Positions 56,461 to 64,000 of a stretch of DNA of 64,000 nt are shown piece by piece. Origin of the DNA: Sipunculus nudus (lineage: Eukaryota > Annelida > Sipuncula > Golfingiida > Sipunculidae); assembly GCA_026874595.1 (NCBI GenBank), contig CM049310.1, positions 5,456,001-5,520,000 on the forward strand. Reading direction: 5' to 3'. A program made the position numbers and the translations under genes. Within the stretch, counting starts at the first letter, position 1. Each line of letters opens with the position of its first letter. The notes beneath the pieces were generated by a model. The model saw only the letters and a program-made list of their open reading frames with translations, had not been told where the DNA came from and did not search any database.

Positions 56461-57900
56461 CTTCTATACATATATACCATTCACAGGTAACTACTTCTGT
56501 ACATGTATACCATTACAGGTAACTACTTCTGTACATGTATACCATTAACAGGATACCACTTCTGTACATTTATACCATTCACAGGTAACTTCTTCTGTAC
56601 ATGTATACCATTCACAGGTAACTACTTCTGTACATGTACACCATTCACAGGTAACTACTTCTATACATGTATACCATTCACAGGTAACTACTTCTGTACA
56701 TGTATACCATTCACAGGTAACTACTTCTGTACATGTATACCATTCACAGGTAACAACTTCTGTTCATGTATACCATTCACAGGTAACTACTTCAGTACAT
56801 GTATACCATTCACAGGTAACTACTTCAGTACATGTATACCATTCACAGGTAACTACTTCTGTACATGTATACCATTCACAGGTAACTACTTCTGTACATG
56901 TATACCATTCACAGGTAACTACTTCTGTACATGTATACCATTCACAGGTAACTACTTCTGTACATGTATACCATTCACAGGTAACTACTTCTTTACATGT
57001 TTACCATTCACAGGTAACTACTTCTGTACATGTATACCATTCACAGGTAACTACTTCTGTACATGTACACCATTCACAGGTAACTACTTCTGTACATGTA
57101 CACCATTCAATGGTAACTACTTCTGTACATGTACACCATTCAATGGTAACTACTTCTGTACATGTACACCATTCAATGGTAACTACTTCTGTACATGTAC
57201 ACCATTCACAGGCAACTACTTCTGTACATGTACACCATTCACAGGTAACTACTTCTGTACATGTACACCATTCACAGGTAACTATTCTGTAGATGTATAC
57301 CATTCACAGGTAACTACTTCTGTACATGTATACCATTCACAGGTAACTACTTCTGTACATGTATACCATTCACAGGTAACTACTTCAGTACATGTAAACC
57401 ATTCACAGGTAACTACTTCTGTACATGTACACCATTCACAGGTAACTACTTCTGTACATGTACACCATTCGCAGGTAACTACTTCTGTACATGTATACCA
57501 TTCACAGGTAACTACTTCTGTACATGTATATACCATTCACAGGTAACTACTTCTGTACATGTATACCATTCACAGGTAACTACTTCTGTACATGTATACC
57601 ATTCACAGGTAACTACTTCTGTACATGTATACCATTCACAGGTAACTACTTCTGTACATGTATATACCATTCACAGGTAACTACTTCTGTACATGTATAC
57701 CATTCACAGGTAACTACTTCTGTACATGTATACTATTCACAGGTAACTACTTCTGTACATGTATACCATTCACAGGTAACTACTTCTGTACATGTATACC
57801 ATTCACAGGTAACTACTTCTATACATGTATACCATTCACAGGTAACTATTCTGTACATGTATACCATTCACAGGTAACTATTCTGTACATGTATACCAGT
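56461..57900 (+). repeat. 33 bp minisatellite, about 43 units
   Basis: Unit marked by 'accattcacaggtaac' and 'tacttctgtacatgtat'; period 33. Units are nearly identical with variant clusters: 'ttcaatggtaac' in consecutive units at about 57105-57180, 'tgtacacc' in place of 'tgtatacc' from 57060 to 57280, and two 35 bp units with 'tatatacc' (57525, 57660) that shift the apparent frame. Because 33 is a multiple of three the array stays open over hundreds of codons; I treat this as non-coding. Confidence 0.95.
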
Positions 57901-58142
57901 CACAACATCTTGGTACATTACGCTCACGATATCGGCCCCTGTTATATATGAGAAAGTTATAGAGAATTTTAAGTAAAACATGAAATAGTGGAAATACAGA
58001 CGTATGCGTTGTTGGTGAAGCGATCTACATGATGACAAGGTAATATCACTTGACCTTACTTGTGTCTTCTATTGACAATAAAAGCAACAAAAACAGGCTC
58101 CGTCGCCCGCAGACCAGCCATAATAAGATGAGAATAATTATA

Positions 58143-58200
58143 ATAATCTAATAATAATAATAATAATAATAGTAATAACAATAATAATTATTATTATCAT
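58143..58200 (+). repeat. (TAA)n/(TTA)n simple repeat
   Basis: Imperfect TAA repeats turning into TTA, forming a weak palindrome. Confidence 0.85.
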
Positions 58201-58411
58201 TTTTGTGTATGCATGAAATTAATATCTCAATACCCATAAACATATACAGGTTTTGAAGGGTTATCTTATTTTGTAGCTGGAAGGTAGGATGAAAGTACCC
58301 CTAGGAGTACTACGAAATCAATTTCATGCAACCCCGAAGTCCCCGATAGTCTAGATTTGATTTGTATTTATCAGGGGGTAATCTGAAACAACAGTCATCT
58401 TAAAATCGTTA

Positions 58412-58432
58412 CCCCCCCCCCCCCCCCCCCCC
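58412..58432 (+). repeat. Poly-C tract, 21 nt
   Basis: Uninterrupted C run, one of about twenty poly-G/C runs in the window. Confidence 0.95.
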
Positions 58433-60465
58433 ATCTGCTTTCTTTAAATTGATTGCTCCAAAAAATTCCTTTGTAGAAATCCTTTGTAGAAAATCGTTGG
58501 AATGAGCGCCACCTCGTGGTGATGAAACAGACTAAATGATGGAGCCCCGTGGAAGCGAAAAAAACCATCAAGGGCTTGAAATTTAATAGCTTTTCCCCTA
58601 AAAGCAGGGCTTGGTATTATTAATCGATTCTTTAATGATTTTCCCATTGTTTCAAATCATCATCATAAGACCCTTTCTGTTAACTTTGCTAAAAGTGCGA
58701 TCCTTCACGGCTGGATGTTTGATATCCGCACTAAATGATACAGGCATATTTCAAATCGTCTGTGCGAGCTTAGGATTGCAATTTGGACGAGATGAGTCAT
58801 GTCATGAGATGTATCGCCTAGGTGGATTAAGAGCTGAGGTTTTGATTTCTTAACCCCATATTGAAACCATGGTTTCTTTGCTATATTCTGCTTTATTAGG
58901 TCTTGTTTGTATGAGACAACGTCTTCTCCCGTGAATGAATGGAGTATTTTAAATCACATGGATAGAACTAATGCATTTTCTAAAGTAATCTCAAAATACA
59001 TGAATAATTAAATCATGGTAACGTCTTCCATTCGTCCGTATGAAGTCAATATTTAATTTGATTAATACATTTTTATTTAGATGTTTATATAACTTTAATA
59101 TCAATAAATTCAATAAGTTTGTCCCCAAGGAAAATTACATTTTATCAAAGTCACACCGTAATGAATCACTTTTTGCAGGCTTAATTCCATTAAAGGTCTG
59201 GCAACGTCCTGAGAGTCACAAAGGCAGATGCACGGACGAACGGGAGGACTCACCACAGTAGCTTGAAGCGTTATTTGTTGCTGAAATTTGGTCCTAAAAA
59301 AGGTCAATTAAGATGTAAACAGAGAATCAACGAAGTCCGTTCCGAAGGAACGAAGTATGGAATCTCTAATGTTTGGGTGCATGGGGTTATTTGGTGGTTC
59401 AAGCCATTACTTTCGCTGTTCAGCTGGAATACATATAGTAAACCATAAAAATATTGTTGTTTGTGTTACTCTCTTGACCGGAAATATATACTGCATGCCG
59501 TTTTAAACTGTTTTGTGAGTCTGCAAAACAACCATTGCTCACCCGCCATGTTTACAGACGATTCATAGTCCCACACAGAATGAAGTCATTCCGGACAGGC
59601 CTGTGATTGGTTCATTCATTGACAGTTAAAGTAACAGCAGTTGTACGTGTCCACGTGAATTGTTTTGATCACGACATTGTATGTTGTAATAAGTGAAAAT
59701 TACTGCAGTAAAATACCATTCTACAAAATATATTCCTATTCTATTTTACCAAAAGTAACAGTACACAAATATTTATTTCTTTTTTTATATTTGATTCAAA
59801 GTTTATGTAGATTTAATTACATTTTGCCCGAGATCGTCACGGCCAGGTCAAGGAGACGGATTTCACGCATGGAAACAATTGCTGTTCTACAAGATTTAGT
59901 GCTGTCTAATCCCAGTGAAAACATAGCGATTTCAAGTATAATATAATAATAGTTTATAATAGCAGAATAAACGACGTGTAAGGAGTTTATCACATGCTTC
60001 AGATTAGTTTCAAAGATTTTATCCTGAGAAACGCTGCAAAACTGCCGCTTAACTGTTGTACCAGCCGGCTGAAGTTGACCGGGTCCAAATTTTACTTGCT
60101 TTACTAGCCTTCCTTCGGAAGGCATTGGTGGGATTAGTATATAATTGCGAATTATGCTTGTTCTAGAATAAGCCCACCAATAGCGATTCATGCGACTGCA
60201 TGTGGACTAACGCCACTGAAAAAAAGCTCGGACCTCTTTTACTTTACTGTGCCAGAAAGGATAAAACATTGTAGACATAGATGGGTATCATGAGCTTTCT
60301 CCCGTTTATTTATTGGCAGCGTGTCGCGAGTGCCTTCGCCGAAAAGTAGGGCATCACCCATGACTCGTAACCAAACAAGTCAAGGTACTGAAGGCATACA
60401 TATACACGTAGACAGGGACAGATGGATAAGCAATAGACAGGTAGACAGGGCAGGGGCGTATCCGC
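58433..60465. other. Intergenic DNA, no convincing gene
   Basis: Short open stretches exist on both strands (for example 59817-60191 minus and 59040-59448 plus), but none has recognisable domains or clear splice structure. Confidence 0.4.
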
Positions 60466-60707
60466 GGGGGGGGGGGGGGGGCAGGCGCTGGGTGCCCCCC
60501 CCCCCCCTCCATCCGTCTTTACATGTAATATTGAAGGGAAAAATATATGAAAAAGATATGAAAATATCAGTCATGTTTACTGCAAGATTCTTTACTGTAC
60601 ACTTTCATATGCAGGTAAAAAACGTTTCCTCTTGTTTTCAGTCTTTAAATAGTTCAAGGATATTGAAGTAATCCGATCCTATAATACATGTATCGGGTAC
60701 AGTTTAA

Positions 60708-60779
60708 TTTTCGCTGGCCAGGGAGTGCATATATATTAACTGTAAATAATTAATATATGCACTCCCTGGCCAGCGAAAA
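60708..60779. repeat. Perfect inverted repeat, 27 bp arms, 18 bp spacer
   Basis: TTTTCGCTGGCCAGGGAGTG at the left continues to ATATAT and is mirrored exactly on the right, ending CACTCCCTGGCCAGCGAAAA. A hairpin of this length without mismatches must be young. It may be the fused ends of a TIR element or a hairpin RNA source. Confidence 0.9.
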
Positions 60780-60819
60780 GCTCTACAATATCCCGGCTCG
60801 ATATCCCCCCCCCCCCCCA

Positions 60820-63800
60820 TCCACTTCCGCAAACCATGGCTATTCCCCTGCACGGTCTGTTTTCAAAGAGGGTTCAATATCCCCGTAGGCAAATGTTGAT
60901 ATTAGATTAAGTGCCCGGCCCGCCATAGATGATCAATGGGCACAATCAGCGAGTTCTGTTTGTAAAGCTGTATTTACGGGAGGGTTTTTTCGTTCATGAG
61001 CGCTCCTATCAGCGGTCTGCAGTATAAAACGCTGATCAGCCCGCTGATCATAGCATAGCTTCAGTACATGTAGTCATATACCGGCGTATAATATAAGTGT
61101 TTTATTTTAGCAATTCAAGCGCATATTGGGCATGCAGTATAAACTATTGTCTTTGAAATATGATGAAAAGGAACTACTTTATTAAAATGTCCACCCATTT
61201 TGTGTGTAAACAAAACACTGTATACAAGATCCCGACTTCCATGATGAAATGTCGAGCTCGAACACCAGTACGTTAACCAGCTTTGTTTTGGCCAGGCAGA
61301 AAAAAGGTATATGGATCAAAATTACGGAGGCGAAGAAAATAAACAAGTTGATAAAGGGTCCCTTACCTGTCAAATCAACCGAATCACATAGCATTATGTC
61401 GTATATACGGAAAATTGGAAATGAAATTTGTTACACAGACGGCACATTTTTATTGTTTGTATATTGACAGTTCATATAAATATATGACACGGACGTTCAA
61501 ATAAATCATCCTTTATTAGACAGGACAAATCGCCATATATGAAAATCAACGCTATATTTTGTCAAAAGTATATATATAATATATAAATATATATATAAAA
61601 TATATATATATAAAATTTTTTTTTATATTTTTAAAAATTCACGGTTTATTATAAACCAATGCGGTCGTTACAAATAACAGGAAACAAATGAAGGTTAAAT
61701 AAAAAAATTGATACATATATATTATATAATTTAAATTTTATGAATTAGATAGGATAAACGCATTCATACGCATTCGTTTATCTTGTATGCCGGTCTCTGT
61801 TATTATTGTGAGCCTTGAGTGAGTGTGTGCCCGTGTACACGAGCGCGTGGTTCAGCCAGACAGAAAACGACGTCACAGACACACTTTTGCTCTGCTAAAA
61901 AGATAAAAAAAAACATTTACATAGCTGTATTCTATGTTGTGTACTTTGAAATTTTAAAATTTAAATATCCTAATTTTAATATGTGGATATTTCAATTTTC
62001 AGAAAGGCACTTTTTGTTAAACCGAGAAAATACAATACATATAAATATTTTGCAAAAACTTTAATTTTCTTAAACTGTTTTCTGCTTCCGTTCCAGTACT
62101 TAAAATATAATAATTAACGGCGCCTGGAGTGTATACGCATGATTTCTAAGCCACATGAACATAACCTCTGAGCCGTAAAACTATCGATTAAATTATTACA
62201 CAATCACAAATGAATTTGATGCATGATCACAACAGTTCTCACTATGTAGGGGCAAGGTTATAAACACAAAATGCATATATATTTTGCGTGAAACCTCTTT
62301 TGTTTTCATTAAATATAGATGGGTAAAAAGGGTTTGCATTCGACTCAAAGAACATTCATATGACACATAGACATACTCTTCCCTGATCAAATTCTGTGAA
62401 ACTACCAAATAATGATGCACACTTTATATGTATTGCCATTATATATGTATAATGTATCCTACATTATTTTATTAACTCGCTAACACATAACTAAATACTG
62501 TTGGTTATTGTATGGGTATAGGTTGGGTGTAAATAAAACTGTATGTAACTGTCTATGAAAGCATAATCTATTCATGCACGTTAACTTCATGACATTTCTT
62601 GAGGGTTCACATGGATTGAAATAAAAACGAAACCATAAATTAAAAAGGCATTATATCATGTGAACTCTCCATCTCCAACGTTAGCTATCCCAAAGATGAA
62701 GAGATATCTTGACTCCGTGCTATCGACAGTGATTTTCCGGTTCAGGATTGAAGAGTTATCTATATATAATGCAGATTAATGAATGTTATTGATTTTTTTC
62801 TGTACGTGTATTTTACTTACTGAATGCGCACATTTTAAGTATATGTTTTTTTTAAAGGACATAGTTCAAAGCTAATCGATTAAGTGCATATGTGTTGACA
62901 TTGTACTTTAACTAACATTAATGAATGACATTTATTGACGTTATTGATAATCACGTACGTTTTATCCATTTTCTTTTGCAAATTTTATACAAATATGACA
63001 GCAATAAGATAAAAAAATATGTATATTATATCAAAGCATTATAATTTTAATTGACCAGGATTCGTTGTTTAACTTGTTTTACTGCACATAGAAGGACATG
63101 TGTTTGTTATCAGAATCCATTGTCTAAATTAAACTGAAGATGCAGCTGTATGAACACAGTAATTTTCATTATAATGGATCAATATACATATTTATATAGA
63201 GAGAATAAGCAAACATATCTCAAAATGACTGCAAATAACCTACTTTAACCTACTTATAAGGAGGGTACAAATAATTTAAATACAATATGCGAATAGGACA
63301 AATTAACTAGCATGTTTTCGTATTGGAATTATGCCACAAGTTTCAATAGAGTATTTTTTTCATGGGTTATTTCTAAGAAAAATTACGGAAACCTTGCTTA
63401 CTTTTTGCAACAAGGCATTTTCCAACCCTTAACCTTGAGATACATTAAGTAAATTCAGGTTTTGGAAAGTTATGACATTGATTATGACATTGATATATGC
63501 AGCCTTAATTTACTTATATATTTTAAATAACATTACATTAATCTCGAAAAATAAGATCTGCGTGTCGAAAACTTTATTTTTTTAATTACCGCATACGTAT
63601 ATCATTCCTGTAATTAATAACATTGGATCATAAAACAATTTATACAGTCGAAGCAGAGTAAAATGACATTCATTCGATGATACCTATACAAATATTATAA
63701 GGGTGTTAAAGAATCTTTTTTTAAAAAACTTGAGTGATCATTTCCTTAGACCCGCAAATAGGATACTATCACGTGGCTTGATGTAAACGATCACTCGTTA

Positions 63801-64000
63801 ATAGTAATAATAATGATAATGATTATAATAATAATTCATTTTAATAATGAATTTAATAATTAAAGATTCCAAGACACAAAAATAAAGGTTTGTGATACTC
63901 GATCATCCCAGGAAGAACAATCATGCTCACGGGATAATAGTTCAATACCTATGATATACGATTTGACGTTTCCACTCTGCACAAATAAAAATGACATCAA
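60820..64000. other. AT-rich intergenic DNA, no gene recognised
   Basis: Only short AT-rich repeats (for example 61565-61625) and no plausible exon that I can support. Confidence 0.4.

Noticed and set aside
56503-57546. A 347-codon open frame with a repeated NYFCTCIPFTG-like peptide
   Set aside because: Produced by a 33 bp minisatellite whose period is a multiple of three; several frames on both strands are open in the same way and 35 bp units break the frame. No gene structure around it.
56461-57900. CRISPR-like regular repeat
   Set aside because: Units are contiguous with no distinct spacers, and the DNA is clearly eukaryotic.
60420-60510. A gene spanning the adjacent poly-G and poly-C runs
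   Set aside because: Open only because homopolymers code for Gly/Pro; no conserved sequence around it.

Overview
This 64 kb window is AT-rich animal nuclear DNA. Genes are split into small exons with GT..AG introns. Between them lie dense dispersed repeats, (AT)n microsatellites and unusually long poly-G/poly-C runs. The genes and repeats (an AA15 lytic polysaccharide monooxygenase, orphan single-Ig receptors, a C-type lectin remnant, a tRNA-derived SINE, repeat-cored non-autonomous elements) point to a marine invertebrate, most likely a bivalve or other mollusc. That assignment is an inference.

Layout. 1-3386 (minus strand) is the 5' part of a decayed Ty3/gypsy retroelement: LTR, proline-type primer site, SCAN-like gag, protease, then integrase directly after the protease. 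This is the Gmr1-like order; reverse transcriptase is not seen and would lie beyond the left edge. 6981-8613 (minus) is an Ig-domain type I membrane receptor with five phase-matched exons. 9480-9895 and 32760-33180 are two copies of one duplicated block. 33384-34056 (minus) is a second signal-peptide plus Ig gene. Between the two Ig genes lies what looks like one ~21 kb DNA transposon, 10550-31499. It has CACTG termini, a ~30 bp terminal inverted repeat, TA on both flanks and motif-rich subterminal regions. On its minus strand are a 828-codon C2H2/DDE transposase ORF and a multi-exon SAM-domain gene whose first intron contains that ORF. This closely parallels the TnpA/TnpD arrangement of plant En/Spm and is the main discovery candidate.

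35690-37260 holds a LINE 3' fragment and a broken C-type lectin gene. 38012-39720 holds a TIR element and a diverged ~150 bp tandem repeat. 40724-44106 (minus) is a complete three-exon AA15 LPMO gene with signal peptide, catalytic domain, Ser/Thr-rich linker and two Cys-rich C-terminal modules. 46321-46470 is an orphan first exon. 47590-47905 is a tRNA-derived SINE.

From 48 kb to 58 kb repeats dominate: a TA-flanked TIR element, a ~1.75 kb element built of 280 bp units carrying the palindrome GGTGGCGCCACC, a 45 bp minisatellite, a 174 bp duplication and a 1.4 kb, 33 bp-period minisatellite. From 58 kb to the end I see no convincing gene, only a perfect 27 bp-arm hairpin at 60.7 kb and poly-G/C tracts.

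Exon calls were made by eye from splice consensus, phase agreement and protein sense. No homology search was run.
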